Source of the DNA: Balneolales bacterium
Lineage (GTDB): Bacteria > Bacteroidota > Rhodothermia > Balneolales > Cyclonatronaceae
Direction of reading: 5' to 3'
DNA: 42,069 nucleotides
Assembly: GCA_020832405.1 (NCBI GenBank)
Contig: JAFIET010000025.1
Coordinates: 1-42,069 of the forward strand
Part shown: positions 9,501 through 18,700 of the stretch, one piece after another
Layout: every line of letters begins with the position of its first letter
Position numbering within the stretch: position 1 is the first letter of the stretch
Notes under the pieces: generated by a model
What the model saw: only the letters and a program-made list of their open reading frames with translations
Told to the model about the DNA's origin: nothing
Databases searched by the model: none
Made by a program: the position numbers and the translations under genes

Positions 9501-9956
9501 CCGCATGGAGGCCTGAATCTGCACGATGTGCACAAATTCGTGCGTGATTACGTTCCGGAGCCAGTTGTTGCTGCCGCGGAACGGCGTATCGAGGGAGGGG
9601 AGCCAGATCTCAATCTTGTTGTCGAAAAAATATGCGGCCCCGTTCGAGTAGTCTTCCCGGTCGATGAGTACGATGCTCAGCGGGATGTCGGGCTCGTAGT
9701 CGTAGAGGGTGGTGATTTCGGTCCAGACTTCTTCCGCAATGCGGGAAATGACCCGTGCCGGCCGGTCGTTGCCTTCCTGAAAGTGCACCAGAAAATGATC
9801 GCTGCGGATGGTGTACCAGTCCAGGTGGTTGTGCGGGTAGGTCAGAAAAGCGGGCCGCTGCTGCGCCTGAAGGCTGTTAAGAGCACCCATCCCCAAAAAC
9901 AGAATGAGCAGGCTCAGCAGGATGGGAGTTGAAAAAAGGGTGAGGGATCGGTTCAT
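6573..9956 (-). CDS. Gluzincin-like protease domain + PD40 propeller + predicted outer-membrane barrel
   Basis: A 1127-residue exported protein (signal peptide about 1-31). Residues 130-260 carry THEFVHIVQIQ (H139-E140-x-x-H143) and, 56 residues later, WFAEGTAQF with E199, the zinc-ligand spacing of gluzincin peptidases such as the peptidase MA group. Residues about 330-620 contain five PD40/TolB-like repeats (SPDGAQVAY, WSPDGSRIAAL, WSPDGSRIFTA, SPDGRHLYLA and an early TPDGRVAFL). From about 700 to the end the sequence is rich in alternating aromatic strands, with GGFDGMRSYPFFALGGNRTAFAQL and a C-terminal FGLLFDFEL, like the BamA/surface-antigen barrel family. All zinc ligands are kept, so activity is plausible. 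It starts 30 nt after the M6-like gene stop. Such proteins are often annotated only as Tol-like. Confidence 0.8.
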   Translation of the reverse strand: MNRSLTLFSTPILLSLLILFLGMGALNSLQAQQRPAFLTYPHNHLDWYTIRSDHFLVHFQEGNDRPARVISRIAEEVWTEITTLYDYEPDIPLSIVLIDREDYSNGAAYFFDNKIEIWLPSLDTPFRGSNNWLRNVITHEFVHIVQIQASMRGTRTRPITYLQWLSYENVRRPDVLYGYPSGIISFPVSTVNVPAWFAEGTAQFMTNDLLYDYWDSHRDMMLRTRVLDGTELGLVEKGHFASKNSMERELSYNQGFAFTQHLADRFGEQVIADITRELQNSRDIRNAMRRATGIPGEELYQSWVDSLRTAYTDFAANIRVSPAEPVYDLGFINMQPAFTPDGRVAFLSNQFFDFARTALVVLDENGNTRELAGPGRATADPQGGAFRHSCGMYSRPLISRISSGYSFSPDGAQVAYSFIEQNRFGETYGDIYLLDTETRRRTQLTRDARLHEPAWSPDGSRIAALQLTDGSLNLVTVHPKTGDITTLSSFAQSEQLFNPAWSPDGSRIFTAKGDHQRGRYIVSFDPQNPGTHEVVLQQPGTDFRDPFVSPDGRHLYLAADFNHKFDIYRFDLENGGPLVQLTDVIGGAFMPHVNEAGALLYSEFTSTGYKIRRADVETLLAHNASHRLAERPAFGPQPRVRNLSPLNTFSDTDLEPFSEEQYQQVRRDPHVFELETRGQPDTREFISYEDTFISFSFLPTIRFDNYSQEFGRNSSLVKAGNFGDLGRNILRDTKLGFYMSSREMLDRLSLFGGLLVGPASRDAETVNDFFRPGRLVDLDRDLFLIAEYTGLPFIERHWSPTVEIGLYNLRRNVKNGLEIEEFPCTACLPDTTAIDIAYDIWQAEINLYSKLNRFSLVQLGWHHTPYRVSTQSFFSNEFNDFVPGSTARYFIGNTLTAAYVVDAYLPWRHGDISPIGFRGHIRYNYQPGRLLDRYEIRDGTLIPVYNTYRNHSVELDARYGFLGPFSRVMQLRTRMFTYFDNPDEYFFLDYIGGFDGMRSYPFFALGGNRTAFAQLSVMQPLFTNINRQRGAFTLDKVFARFFAETGNGWGGPLDIGDNLKTGIGAELRVNIQSFYLFPSRFFISGAYGLSPFDLRVPEGFVSADQRETVRFGGEVLINFGLLFDFEL

Positions 9957-9986
9957 GCGGATAAAAAAACGGGGATGAGGGGGCGG

Positions 9987-12900
9987 CTAACGAATCACGG
10001 CGATACGGATGAGCTTGGTTTCTTCGCGTCCCTCGGCGGAGGCGCGTACGCGGGCGTAGTAGGCGCCGCTGCTCCAGCCGGAGGTGTCGATACGGATTTC
10101 TTCCGGGGTGCCGCCGCGTGCGCGCAAACGCTGCTCGAACAGGCGGGTACCGCTCATGCTGAGAACGGTGATGGTGATGTCGGCCTCCGTTTCAGTCTGA
10201 TAGCGGATCCAGGTTTCGCTGCCTGCCGGGTTGGGCCAGTTGTAGGTTTCGGAGCTGTTGAGCAGGCCGAATGCCGGGGCTGAGATGCCCGTTTCAGGCT
10301 GCGGCCCGCTTACTTTATTTTCAGGATTGTTGCCGTACACCGAGCGCCAGAAAATTTCACCTATGCCCTCAAGCTGCCAGATTTTGAGGTCGCCGCCGGG
10401 GCCGAGCGCGTAGAGCCGGTCGCCGGAAAGCAGCGGCTGAAGCGGGCGCTTGAGGTCATCTTCCGAAAGGGATCCCACATAAAGGGGGAAGCCGTCAATG
10501 GGCCGGAGTTCATTATCGAAGCCGTGAATGAGGTAGGAGAGGCTGTCGGCGGCAGGCACGAGCAGGTCGGGGCGGCCGTCGCCGGTGAGGTCCGCTACAA
10601 TGGGCGTGCCCAAAAACTGCTGACCGCGCGGGGCTTCGAGGGGGAAGTTCCAGAGGTAGGCGCCGTTGGTATTGCGGGCTTCGAGGCGGTTTTGCACGAA
10701 ATCAACAAAAAGAAAATCGAGAGAGCCGTCCTGATCGAAATCGACCAGAGCCGGCCAGCTCACGCCGGGCCAGAGTTCGGTTTCGGCAATCACCACATCA
10801 TCGCGCTCTTCAGCGGCAATCAGCCGCAGACCGGTTTGGGTGATGAGCAGCGGCTGAGGTGCCGCATCTTCAGAAACCTGCACCATGCTTGCATACCGCC
10901 GGGTAAAAAAGGGCTCGCGGCGCAGGTCGCGGGTGATGCGTCCGTCGCTCGTGCGCAGTATTTCGTTTTCGATGATGGCTTTGAAGCCGATAGAGACGCT
11001 TTCCTGATAGCCGCCCTCTGTAAGCTGCAGGCTGCCGTCGGCCGCTGTGAGCCGTACGGGCGTTGTGTCGAGATCTATGAGCTGACCCTGCTGTATGCCC
11101 GAGGGCTTTCCTCCGGCAACTTCGGGTAAGGGCGTTTCCCAGCTTGCGGAAAACTGCCCCTGCTCATAGCGGAAAAAGCGGGCCGTGAAGCCGCTGTCGC
11201 CTTCCGACACCAAAAGCACTGCGTTTTGAGCGGCAGAGGCTGTGGTTTGGCTGTACAACGGCATTACGGTGCCGGGGGCTATTTCTGAGCGTTCAGAAAG
11301 GTTGATGCCGTCTTCTTCGCTGATCGGGAGAACGCTCACCGAAATATCGTCAGGGATGAGGAGGAACGCCTGCTCGTTGGGCGGCTCAAAAAGCGTGAGT
11401 GCACGCGGCCATGAGTAGTGCCTGCCGTCGAAAAGGCCGGTGCTTTTGCCGAGGTTTCCTTCAAACAGCAGGGTGATGTTTTCGGGTGATGCGCGCCTTG
11501 CCCTGAACGATGCGGTGGGCAGATTACCGGAGAAATCGTAAAATTCGAAAAAGGAAGGGCTGCCGGTATTGCTGCGGTTGTTGGGGAAGGTGTCGTCGCC
11601 GAAGCGGTTCTCATAAATGATAATGCGTTGCCCGGAGGCGGTGATCACCGTAAAATCGTTGCCGCTCCACCAGAAGTCGAAGGGGCCGCCGCTCGAGAAG
11701 TTGCTCAGGCCGAATGCGGGGCGGCCGATATCCTGCGCGCCGTCGGCTTCCTGCAGGGCCACACCCCGCCTGTCGGGGTTGTTGTTGATAGCGTTGTTGG
11801 GCTTTTGGGCGCGGATCACGGCTTCATCGATGTGCCAGATGAGCATGCCGCCGTTGAGGAGGCGGTCGTCGTCGGTGCCGCTTTGCCCGTCCTGACCGAT
11901 ATCGAGGCCGCCGGGTACGGCCCAGTCGAAGTTGCTCACATTCACGAGCACGCCGGCCGGGAGGATTTCTTTGTACTTGCGCTGATCGTTGGGGCTGAAG
12001 CGTTCTTCCTCGTTGGTGAAATTCCGGGTTTCAAAACTGCCGTCGGGCAGGCGGAAGGTGAGCGCAACGCCGGTGCCGAAGGGGTCGCGGTGCCGGTTTT
12101 CAACCAGAAAATATTCGTCGGAGGAGATGCGGTGCCGGGCAATGCGCTGCGGCTGACCCAAAGAAACGGCTGGAAGCTCAAACGCGGTGCCGGCGCTGAG
12201 GCTGATGTCGAAGGGCGTATCCCATCCCATAAACTGACGTTCCCATGCAGAAGGCAGTGGCGGGATGAGGCCGTACCAGGCGAAGATGCCGGCGCCGTCC
12301 ATCAGGCCGAACTGCCCGATACCTGAGCGACCGGTTTCGGTGTCGAATAAATCCGGCAGCCCGATAAAACTGCCGATATTGGCCGCCAGAATGCCGTTGA
12401 TGGAGAGCTCGAGTACGAATTCTTCGCCGGTTACATCTTCGCCGCGGCGGCTTTGGGTTTGGGGAAGAATGGCCGAGTTGGTTACGCGAAGGCCGTCCTG
12501 CAGCGGAATGCCGCTGAAGTTTGGGCCTGCAGCCGAGGAGAGCCGTTCAATCGCCCGCTGATTCAGAAATACGGAGGGGATGTCCTGCGGCGTGTTGTCG
12601 AGTGTGGTGCCTGCAAGCTCGATGTCGCGGCCAGCGCCCGCGTGGAAAATCACGAACATGGTGCGGTCCTGCGGCAGGTGGCTCAGGTCGGGGAGGTTCG
12701 AGTTGGCGACGAGTGTCCAGGTGTCGTAGAAGAGGTCGCCGAGGCGGAAGTTTTGGCTGTCGTCGGGGCCGGTGGGCGAGTACTCGCGCATGGGTTTGCT
12801 GAGCCGGTACACCTGCGGGAGCACGGTGTATTCGATGTCGAGCTGCCCGCCCGAGGCCTGCTGAAAGTAGTTGCGGGCAAACTGAAGGTGTGCTTCAAAA

Positions 12901-13232
12901 TAGCCGCGGTCGTGCGGCAGCGGCCCGATGGTGATGTCGTCGCGCATCAGGTAGTCGAGCGCAAAGGTGCCGTTACCGGAGGTGAAGCGGTTTTCCTCAG
13001 GCTCAAACTCCACCATTACCGCGAGGATGTGAATGGTGCCTTCGCCAAGGTTTTGGGTTTGGCTTTGCGGGAAAGCATCCTGAAGGGCTGCTGCCTGTGC
13101 CTGAAAAGGCCGGAAGCGTTCGGCAAGCTCAGCCGCTGAAGGCAGCGTTTGTGCGGACAAACAGGGGGCTAAAAAAAACAGAAGAATACCCGCAAGGGAT
13201 ATTCTTCTGCCAAAGGTTGACTTCACAAACAT
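9987..13232 (-). CDS. M6-like pseudoprotease with type A T9SS sorting domain
   Basis: A 1081-residue secreted protein (signal peptide 1-27, cleavage near LSA). Residues 60-360 match the M6 (immune inhibitor A-like) peptidase fold, including IGLPDLFDTETG, GIGQFGLMDG and the PSAWERQFMGW end. The zinc motif expected as HExxH just before GLPDL reads A284-N285-I-G-S288, so both histidines and the catalytic glutamate are gone. Two FG-GAP-like calcium repeats follow (DFDQDGSLDFL near 830, DLTGDGRPDLL near 880). Residues about 998-1081 are a type A T9SS sorting domain (NWPNPAGSETWIRY to ARVRASAEGREETKLIRI). It is probably exported by T9SS as a surface binding or structural protein rather than an enzyme. 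Confidence 0.85.
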   Translation of the reverse strand: MFVKSTFGRRISLAGILLFFLAPCLSAQTLPSAAELAERFRPFQAQAAALQDAFPQSQTQNLGEGTIHILAVMVEFEPEENRFTSGNGTFALDYLMRDDITIGPLPHDRGYFEAHLQFARNYFQQASGGQLDIEYTVLPQVYRLSKPMREYSPTGPDDSQNFRLGDLFYDTWTLVANSNLPDLSHLPQDRTMFVIFHAGAGRDIELAGTTLDNTPQDIPSVFLNQRAIERLSSAAGPNFSGIPLQDGLRVTNSAILPQTQSRRGEDVTGEEFVLELSINGILAANIGSFIGLPDLFDTETGRSGIGQFGLMDGAGIFAWYGLIPPLPSAWERQFMGWDTPFDISLSAGTAFELPAVSLGQPQRIARHRISSDEYFLVENRHRDPFGTGVALTFRLPDGSFETRNFTNEEERFSPNDQRKYKEILPAGVLVNVSNFDWAVPGGLDIGQDGQSGTDDDRLLNGGMLIWHIDEAVIRAQKPNNAINNNPDRRGVALQEADGAQDIGRPAFGLSNFSSGGPFDFWWSGNDFTVITASGQRIIIYENRFGDDTFPNNRSNTGSPSFFEFYDFSGNLPTASFRARRASPENITLLFEGNLGKSTGLFDGRHYSWPRALTLFEPPNEQAFLLIPDDISVSVLPISEEDGINLSERSEIAPGTVMPLYSQTTASAAQNAVLLVSEGDSGFTARFFRYEQGQFSASWETPLPEVAGGKPSGIQQGQLIDLDTTPVRLTAADGSLQLTEGGYQESVSIGFKAIIENEILRTSDGRITRDLRREPFFTRRYASMVQVSEDAAPQPLLITQTGLRLIAAEERDDVVIAETELWPGVSWPALVDFDQDGSLDFLFVDFVQNRLEARNTNGAYLWNFPLEAPRGQQFLGTPIVADLTGDGRPDLLVPAADSLSYLIHGFDNELRPIDGFPLYVGSLSEDDLKRPLQPLLSGDRLYALGPGGDLKIWQLEGIGEIFWRSVYGNNPENKVSGPQPETGISAPAFGLLNSSETYNWPNPAGSETWIRYQTETEADITITVLSMSGTRLFEQRLRARGGTPEEIRIDTSGWSSGAYYARVRASAEGREETKLIRIAVIR

Positions 13233-13390
13233 GGAGGTTTGTTAAATATGGTCGGTAAGTTCGGAGAAAAAGGCCTGAACCGGTTTTCTCTGCGTGCTGA
13301 ACAATCGGAGATACTTCATGGGGCGTGATGCCTTCCACCGTTACCTTCCCCAAACCATTCAAAAAAAAGCAGATAGCAGGCGGCCGGAGG

Positions 13391-14506
13391 TCAGAAATTA
13401 AGCAGTACCGACAATCGGATGGTGTTTGCCAGCGGATGGTCTTCCCGAATGGTGTAGAGGTAGCTGAAATCGACACCGAACATGTTGTAGCGCAGACCTG
13501 CCCCGAAAGTGATGAACTGACGGTCGCCGTTGTTGGGGGCTTCGTAGAAGTAGCCGGTACGGATGGCGAACTGCTGGTTGTACCAGTACTCAACACCTAC
13601 TGCGTACATGAACTGCTCAACGAGGGGTACTTCCACGAAATCCTGACCGTCGAAGCGGGTGTAGGTATCCCATGAGCGGAACAGGGCTTCACCAACGCCC
13701 ATGGCGCGGCCTGTGGTATCGTTACGCGCCATGATTTTGGATACGTCCCCGGCAAATGTGAGGGTGTTATACCCGTCGCTGTCGAGGGTGATATCGTAGG
13801 CGAATCCGGCACGAAGCAGGGTTGGCAGCGGATCGCGCTGCGCATCATCGGTGTACTGAATGGCAGGGCCGATGTTGGAAAGGTTCACACCGGCGCTGAA
13901 GCGGGAGGTGCGGTCGAACAAAACGAATTCGTTGCTGCGGTAAAGTGCGGCAACATCTACGCCGACACTCGTTCCGGCCTTGGCAGTCTGCCCGCCAACG
14001 TCGATGTTGGGTGTGAGGCGGCTGTAGATGAAGCGGAAACCGGTACCGATGGCCCAGTTTTGGTTCAGCCGGAAACCGTAGCTGAGGCCTGTTGCCAGCT
14101 CATAGCTCGAAAAGCTGCGCAGCTCACGGCCGATTTCATCGGTCTGAATTTGCTCGCCGAGGTTGAGATAGGTGATGTGCCCGCCTATGGTACCGATGCC
14201 TTCGATGTAGGTTTTGCCGACCAGATAGTTGTAGAAAAGGTCGGTGTTGAAATTCGGCAGCCAGTTGGCGTAGGTAAGGGCGATCTGAGTTTCCGGCTCC
14301 TGAAAGGCAAGACCGGCAGGATTCCAGAATACGGCTGAGGCATTATCGGCAATGGCAACGCCTGCGTTACCCATGCCCGGTGTGCGGGAGTCGGGTTCAA
14401 TTTGCATGAAAGGTACAGCTGTGATGCCTACCTGTGCGATCGAATGACCGGCGCCGGCTACCAGCAATACAAAAGCAGCAAAAAGAGAGGTTGAAATCTT
14501 CTTCAT
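13391..14506 (-). CDS. porV: T9SS outer-membrane shuttle/sortase partner PorV
   Basis: A 371-residue FadL-like outer-membrane barrel with a signal peptide (about 1-25). The mature N-terminus has FMQIEPDSRTPGMGNAGVAIADNASAVFWNPAGLA, the hallmark of the PorV/PorQ (UPF0164) family, and the last strand ends LRLSVLLNF. PorV carries T9SS cargo from the translocon to the sortase PorU and forms the PorU-PorV-PorQ-PorZ attachment complex. The gene is 139 nt downstream of porU on the same strand, the arrangement found in many T9SS genomes, which favours PorV over PorQ. The length fits PorV. Confidence 0.93.
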   Translation of the reverse strand: MKKISTSLFAAFVLLVAGAGHSIAQVGITAVPFMQIEPDSRTPGMGNAGVAIADNASAVFWNPAGLAFQEPETQIALTYANWLPNFNTDLFYNYLVGKTYIEGIGTIGGHITYLNLGEQIQTDEIGRELRSFSSYELATGLSYGFRLNQNWAIGTGFRFIYSRLTPNIDVGGQTAKAGTSVGVDVAALYRSNEFVLFDRTSRFSAGVNLSNIGPAIQYTDDAQRDPLPTLLRAGFAYDITLDSDGYNTLTFAGDVSKIMARNDTTGRAMGVGEALFRSWDTYTRFDGQDFVEVPLVEQFMYAVGVEYWYNQQFAIRTGYFYEAPNNGDRQFITFGAGLRYNMFGVDFSYLYTIREDHPLANTIRLSVLLNF

Positions 14507-14645
14507 AGAGATGTGAATGAATAGAGGGTGATGAATGAAAATGCAGTAGTGCTCAGGCGATAGGCTTGGAAATTTTCGGTTTTGTTGGTGAGATCAGATG
14601 GAAAGCTTTTTGGTTGGAACAATCATTCAGCTGTAACGCTGCAAA

Positions 14646-17600
14646 CTAACGAATAATTACCAGACGCTCGATATGTTCTTGCGTTTGCCGGCCGTTCGGG
14701 CCGTCTGTTCTAACCCGTACATGGTAGAGGTAGGTGCCCGCTGCAAGACGGTTATTGTCGTCGTCGCGGCCGTTCCACTCAAACATTTCCAGGTTACCGT
14801 TGGCGATGCGGCTTTCCCTGATTTGTGCAACCGGCCTGCCGCTGAGCGTGTACACGCGGATGAAAACATCCAGCGGCTGACCCACTGCCTGATTGTGCTC
14901 GAAGGCAAAGCGTGTGAAGTTGTGCATCGGGTTGGGATAGTTGTACACATTGCGGATGGCGAGGTCATTGCCGCCGCTAACGTCAAAGAAAATTTCAGTT
15001 TCGCCCACATTGTTGAAAACGTCCCAGGCCCGCACGTACAGAGACCAGGAGCCGTCTTCGAGATTATCGAGCGGGTATTCGATGCGGCCGCGGGTGAAGT
15101 CGTCGAGGGCGCTTGCGTAAAACTCGTTGAGGATGAAGGTATGCTCCTGCTGCGGCCGGTCGAGGTTTCGGAGCGTGCCTATAATTTCATGGCCCACGCC
15201 GGCCCCTGTTGTATTTACGCCGCCTTCACTGAAAACATCTACCAATAAAACGGGGTCTCTGTTAACGAGGCTGCCGTTTGCGAAGCTATCGTCGTTGAGG
15301 TAGGCATCGAGCTGCGGCCCTTCAAAAGTGTTTTGTGCATCAGGGTTGATGCCGTTGAGGAAGAAATTGGAAAATGAGCCAACAGCATCCGAAATCCCGG
15401 GGTTGATGCCGTACACGTGAATTCGGGCGAGTGAGTCAGAGTAGGCGATGTCTTTGGGGATGATGAATTCCGTGCTGAACTGCCCGTTGGTGATGCTCAC
15501 CCGGCCGTTGAACAGGATGTCGTTTTGAACGCGGAAGCCGCAGTCGGTGAGCAGGTTACAGGTTACATCGGGGTTGGGAAGCAGTTCGAGGCGGGAGGCA
15601 TCAAATACGCGGAGGATGCCCTCACCGTTGAAGCCCGAATCGGCAGTGCCGCCAGTGCCAAGCACCTTGCCTTCAACCGTTACCCGGTCGAGGGAGCGCA
15701 GCTGAAGCGGCGGGTTGCTGCCACTAACCGGCAGCCCGTTGATGGCCGTGATCTGCATCTGCTGTTCCGGAAGCCCCATCGACATGGCCGGGTCGCCGAG
15801 CAGTACAAATTTCCTGTTATTGATGCTGTTGCGGTTGGCCGCTTCGTTGTTGGCAAGGATGAAGTTTTTGGTGCTGCGGTACACATCGCCTATGGTGCGG
15901 TTGCTGCCGTCGGGGTTGCGCATCACCATTTGGCGGGTAAGCTCGATGTGCAGCGCGAAATTGTTATCCTGACTCTCATTCGGGCTTGAGCTTGTAAATA
16001 CTACGCGGGAGGTTGTCATGGCAGCGACCGAGCCGCCGTTGTCGTGAAGCATGAGTTTTTCTGCCCCGGAAAAATCAACATTATCGTCGTAACGGCCGAA
16101 AGAGCAGGTTGCGGTAACCATAATCATGGGCCGGCTGCGGTTGGTAAGCCGCGGAATATCAGATGATTGAAAAAGGCGTTGCTGCGTGAGCACCTGTTCT
16201 GCCCCGTGACCCGAAAAATGCAGGGTGAGTGTTCCGGCATTGATCTGATTCACCAGTGCATTGGTACCCTGTGGTACCCGGCGGCCTGCCGGCGTATTTT
16301 CCAGCGGGAAGCTGAACTGATACAGCTTGCGTACCCGTATGCCGGTCGCGTCTTCATCAATGGCTTCAGCCACAAAATCCGCATTGTAGGTGTGCAGGTC
16401 GCGGTCGTTGTTGTTGCTGTTAAGGTTGTCATCGGCGGTGAAGGTAAACAGCGTGCGCCAGTCGCCGGCCTGATCAAGGCTTTCAAAAGCTTCAATTTTA
16501 TCGAGTATGATGTTTGCTTGCTGAGCCGTAACTACGGGTAGCCTGCCAATTTCGATATCGAGGCGGTTGTTACGGTCGCTTGCCAGCCAGGAGCCTTCAT
16601 CATCCCCCAGAAAACCAAAGAAATCATCGCTGCCGTAGGTGCCCGTACGGGAAAGGTTGTCGAGATCAACGTAGTGCTGAAAATTAAATACGAGATTCTC
16701 AACCGGAGAATCCTCAATGCCTTTGTAATCGAAAGTTGCGTTTCCGAACAGCATGAGGTAGCGGGGCATCAGGTCGTCGTTGAGGCCGGCGCGGTCGTAG
16801 AGGAATTTCATGAAGTCGCGGATGGCAACCGGGTCGGGAACACCGCCGCTGAATTCGTGGAAAATCTGGTTTTGGGTTACAATAAGCGGGCTCAGGCCAT
16901 TGCGGGACGCGCGGTAATCGGCCAGACGCTGTGCGGGCTCGAGCAGGCGTTCGTCGGTTACAATGATGTAATCGGGGAAGAAGTTGATGCCCCTCAGGTT
17001 TTGATTTTCAACAGCTGTGCCGGGTGCCGGGGTGTAAAACCGGGTTGCGGCAATAAGCTTGCGGCCCGCATTGTAGAAATAGCGCACCGACCAGTTGTTG
17101 CCGCTGCCCTCAGCGGGGATCAGCACCGGATTTACGGGGTTGGTTACATCCATCACCAGCGGTCGGGATGTGAAGCCGGTAAAGCTGTAACGGGCGAGCT
17201 GCGTAGTAGAGGTCGAAAGGTCAGGGGAAAAAAAATGGAGGATGCCGTTTTTTGGCGTCAGCAGCCGTTCTGCACGGATATTGATGAAATCAACCCAGCC
17301 CCTCGATTCCGGCGTATTGGTGAGGAAGCGCGCCCGGATCTCAAGCTGATTGTTGGTCAGGCTGATATTATTTAGCTGACGCACCACATTGGTTACGTTT
17401 GCCGCCCGCCCGGTTGAAGAACTCAAATCGTTAATCGGAGCAATGTTAACGGTTCCGAAAACGCTGTTGTCGTGGCTGAATTCAAAGGTCATGAGCGAGC
17501 GGGAGCGCCCGGCCATTCGGGCGTTAAATTCGATACTGCTGTTGGCAATGAAGCCGGGCAGCGTGTCGCGCACAATAACCTGATTGCTGAATTCCGGGGT

Positions 17601-18635
17601 GAAAAGCTGACCAAACCAAAGGGTGCCGGAGCGCTGCTGCGATTCGGGCATATAAAGCTCATCCTCAATAAAAATAAAATCACGGAAGCGGTCGATTTCC
17701 TGCGAAATACCACCCTGTGCCTGAAACGGGCTGAGCCGCATGCCGCGCTCATTGCCAACGGTCAGGTAAACGAAGTTTGTGGTGGCGAAGGCGTGCGTGT
17801 TGTGGCTCCAGCTGCGGGATGAGGGGTCGAAAATACGCTCATTTACTTCATTGCCATAAAAAATTACGGCATCGTTCGCACCAAAACTACCGTCGTTTTC
17901 GCCTTCTACAAGGATGGGAATCTGCGCGAAGCCCGGCCGCGGATCAGCGTTGGGCAGCGGGAGCTCAAAGCCGGGTGTGCCCCAAAGCTGTATGTTACGC
18001 GGATCGATGGCTTCGGTATTGATACCCAGCTCGCGAAGGTAGCTGCGGTCGAGCCGGTAAATGCCGTTACGTGAAACAGGAATCTGATACCAGGTGCCGG
18101 AGCTAAGCGGATGATTTCCCTCATTTTGGATGCGCTGCGACAGACGTTCGTAAGCAGCTACAGCCTGCGGGGTCCAGGTCTGATCGTTGTACACGCGTAC
18201 ACGCAGGCTGCGGGTTACGAGAAAATAATCGGGCTGTGCGGCATCCCGCCGGGCGAGGTTCAGCTGCAGCGCTGAGCGGTACTGTTTGCGGATCTCCCGG
18301 GGTGCAGAAGTCTGCGCGAGGGGCACACGGCTATTGGGTATCAGGGTGAAGATATCCTCTTCAGAGCCGTGCTGCGCTTCAGCAGAAGAAAGGCGCGGTG
18401 CACGTGTGCGCACAATATCCTGTTCAAGAATGCGGTAGCGGAACTCGCCGTCGCGATAGGGGATATCGAGAAAAGCGGGCGAAAAAACGCGCAGACTGTC
18501 GTTGGTGAAAGCATAATCCGTGAATTCGGATGTAGCCTGAATAACCTGCAAATGCTGGGCCTGAGCTGCATTTGCGGCTGTTAGCATCAAAAGAAACAGA
18601 CAGAATACGCGGAATATCAGATGCACGTGTTTCAA
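14646..18635 (-). CDS. porU: T9SS sortase PorU (C25 gingipain-family peptidase)
   Basis: A 1329-residue exported C25 peptidase (signal peptide about 1-27). The catalytic pair is visible: H810 in LHFSGHGAEQ and C844 in VTATCSFGRYDD, 34 residues apart as in gingipains. The C-terminus (about 1230-1329) holds NYPNPMHNFTRFAFEH and AAGTYLYHVRVRT, the T9SS-type domain kept in PorU proteins. PorU removes the sorting signal of T9SS cargo and attaches the cargo to the surface. The start appears to be TTG at 18635, which gives a proper positively charged signal peptide; no ATG lies in frame nearby. A TAGTTTTG element at 18701-18708 (minus) may be its -7 box. Confidence 0.94.
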   Translation of the reverse strand: MKHVHLIFRVFCLFLLMLTAANAAQAQHLQVIQATSEFTDYAFTNDSLRVFSPAFLDIPYRDGEFRYRILEQDIVRTRAPRLSSAEAQHGSEEDIFTLIPNSRVPLAQTSAPREIRKQYRSALQLNLARRDAAQPDYFLVTRSLRVRVYNDQTWTPQAVAAYERLSQRIQNEGNHPLSSGTWYQIPVSRNGIYRLDRSYLRELGINTEAIDPRNIQLWGTPGFELPLPNADPRPGFAQIPILVEGENDGSFGANDAVIFYGNEVNERIFDPSSRSWSHNTHAFATTNFVYLTVGNERGMRLSPFQAQGGISQEIDRFRDFIFIEDELYMPESQQRSGTLWFGQLFTPEFSNQVIVRDTLPGFIANSSIEFNARMAGRSRSLMTFEFSHDNSVFGTVNIAPINDLSSSTGRAANVTNVVRQLNNISLTNNQLEIRARFLTNTPESRGWVDFINIRAERLLTPKNGILHFFSPDLSTSTTQLARYSFTGFTSRPLVMDVTNPVNPVLIPAEGSGNNWSVRYFYNAGRKLIAATRFYTPAPGTAVENQNLRGINFFPDYIIVTDERLLEPAQRLADYRASRNGLSPLIVTQNQIFHEFSGGVPDPVAIRDFMKFLYDRAGLNDDLMPRYLMLFGNATFDYKGIEDSPVENLVFNFQHYVDLDNLSRTGTYGSDDFFGFLGDDEGSWLASDRNNRLDIEIGRLPVVTAQQANIILDKIEAFESLDQAGDWRTLFTFTADDNLNSNNNDRDLHTYNADFVAEAIDEDATGIRVRKLYQFSFPLENTPAGRRVPQGTNALVNQINAGTLTLHFSGHGAEQVLTQQRLFQSSDIPRLTNRSRPMIMVTATCSFGRYDDNVDFSGAEKLMLHDNGGSVAAMTTSRVVFTSSSPNESQDNNFALHIELTRQMVMRNPDGSNRTIGDVYRSTKNFILANNEAANRNSINNRKFVLLGDPAMSMGLPEQQMQITAINGLPVSGSNPPLQLRSLDRVTVEGKVLGTGGTADSGFNGEGILRVFDASRLELLPNPDVTCNLLTDCGFRVQNDILFNGRVSITNGQFSTEFIIPKDIAYSDSLARIHVYGINPGISDAVGSFSNFFLNGINPDAQNTFEGPQLDAYLNDDSFANGSLVNRDPVLLVDVFSEGGVNTTGAGVGHEIIGTLRNLDRPQQEHTFILNEFYASALDDFTRGRIEYPLDNLEDGSWSLYVRAWDVFNNVGETEIFFDVSGGNDLAIRNVYNYPNPMHNFTRFAFEHNQAVGQPLDVFIRVYTLSGRPVAQIRESRIANGNLEMFEWNGRDDDNNRLAAGTYLYHVRVRTDGPNGRQTQEHIERLVIIR

Positions 18636-18700
18636 AACTGGGCTGGTTGAACTGGAAAAAGACGTATGCCGGTACAGGCTTAAACTGCGCCAGGCGATGT

